From NCBI GenBank assembly GCA_905182265.1, contig CAJJAO010000036.1:1-56052 (forward strand): 56,052 bases of DNA, given 5' to 3'. Of this stretch, positions 55,928 through 56,052 are shown in pieces. The first letter of the stretch is position 1. Every line of letters starts with the position of its first letter. The notes beneath the pieces were generated by a model. The model searched no databases, had not been told where the DNA came from, and worked only from the letters and a program-made list of their open reading frames with translations. The position numbers and the translations under genes are program-made. The DNA comes from a gamma proteobacterium HTCC2207. Its GTDB lineage: Bacteria; Pseudomonadota; Gammaproteobacteria; Pseudomonadales; Porticoccaceae.

Positions 55928-56052
55928 AAGTGAGTCGACCGATAAGCCGGGTTCTGTCGTGGACAGTCATTCATCTGGGACAAACGTCGCCGTTTGCCTC
56001 AAGCAACCTACCCGTTCCCAACGCGGGTCGCGCCATATGGAAACCTATTTGG
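55928..56052 (-). ncRNA. rnpB: RNase P RNA (class A), 3' part, cut by window edge
   Basis: The minus-strand sequence ending near 55928 matches the conserved 3' region of bacterial RNase P RNA: the final ACCCGGCTTATCGGTC-like segment occurs here as GAACCCGGCTTATCGGTC, and the conserved ACCCGCGTTGGG and TAGGTTGCTTGAGGC region lies upstream. RNase P RNA is the catalytic RNA that matures tRNA 5' ends. Only about 125 bases are in the window; the 5' part continues past the right edge. rnpB next to mraZ is also the arrangement in Pseudomonas. Confidence 0.93.

Overview
The window is a 56 kb chromosomal segment of a gammaproteobacterium, most likely a marine lineage near Cellvibrionales or Pseudomonadales. 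That placement is inferred from protein resemblance and gene order: an ampE-ampD-DUF1631-nadC-pilABCD-coaE-yacG block like that of Pseudomonas, a PyrB of Shewanella-like length, and rnpB just upstream of mraZ. Almost everything is core housekeeping. I see no prophage, insertion sequence, CRISPR array, tRNA or 16S/23S rRNA.

Layout. 0.3-2.9 kb: pdxH, a short-chain dehydrogenase, a histidine phosphatase and a short RelE/Gp49-like toxin remnant. 3.1-5.2 kb: cold-shock type RNA helicase deaD (+). 5.2-11.3 kb (-): sbcB, pyrB, a PlsC-like acyltransferase, dinG and a YqcC protein. 11.4-15.6 kb (-): an OmpA-like protein, class I fumarase, a coiled-coil membrane protein and a lone PuuD-type membrane domain. 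15.6-16.4 kb: a gene-free stretch with two long imperfect inverted repeats. 16.4-19 kb: groES-groEL behind a sigma-32 type promoter, and fxsA. 19.1-24.6 kb: an alkyltransferase-like protein, then ampG facing ampD-ampE, and a large DUF1631 protein. 24.8-31.5 kb: nadC, pilA (with a textbook sigma-54 promoter), pilB-pilC-pilD, coaE and yacG. 31.6-55.6 kb (-): mutT, argJ, secA, an M23 peptidase, lpxC, and the complete division and cell wall cluster from ftsZ back to mraZ. The window ends inside RNase P RNA.

The genes fit together as envelope growth (mraZ to ftsZ, lpxC, secA), peptidoglycan recycling (ampG, ampD, ampE), type IV pilus assembly (pilABCD) and general metabolism. Stop/start overlaps of the TAATG or ATGA type recur in the minus-strand operons and point to translational coupling. 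Start codons were re-chosen where ribosome binding sites or promoters contradict the longest reading frame; seven genes appear to use GTG or TTG.

The most unusual signal is a repeat phenomenon rather than a new gene system. Short imperfect tandem repeats expand loops of otherwise conserved proteins (MurE, DUF1631, AmpE, MutT, the DeaD tail) and also occupy intergenic gaps. One repeat word encoding SAEGS is shared by murE and the DUF1631 gene 28 kb apart. I did not find convincing evidence for a previously undescribed multi-gene system.
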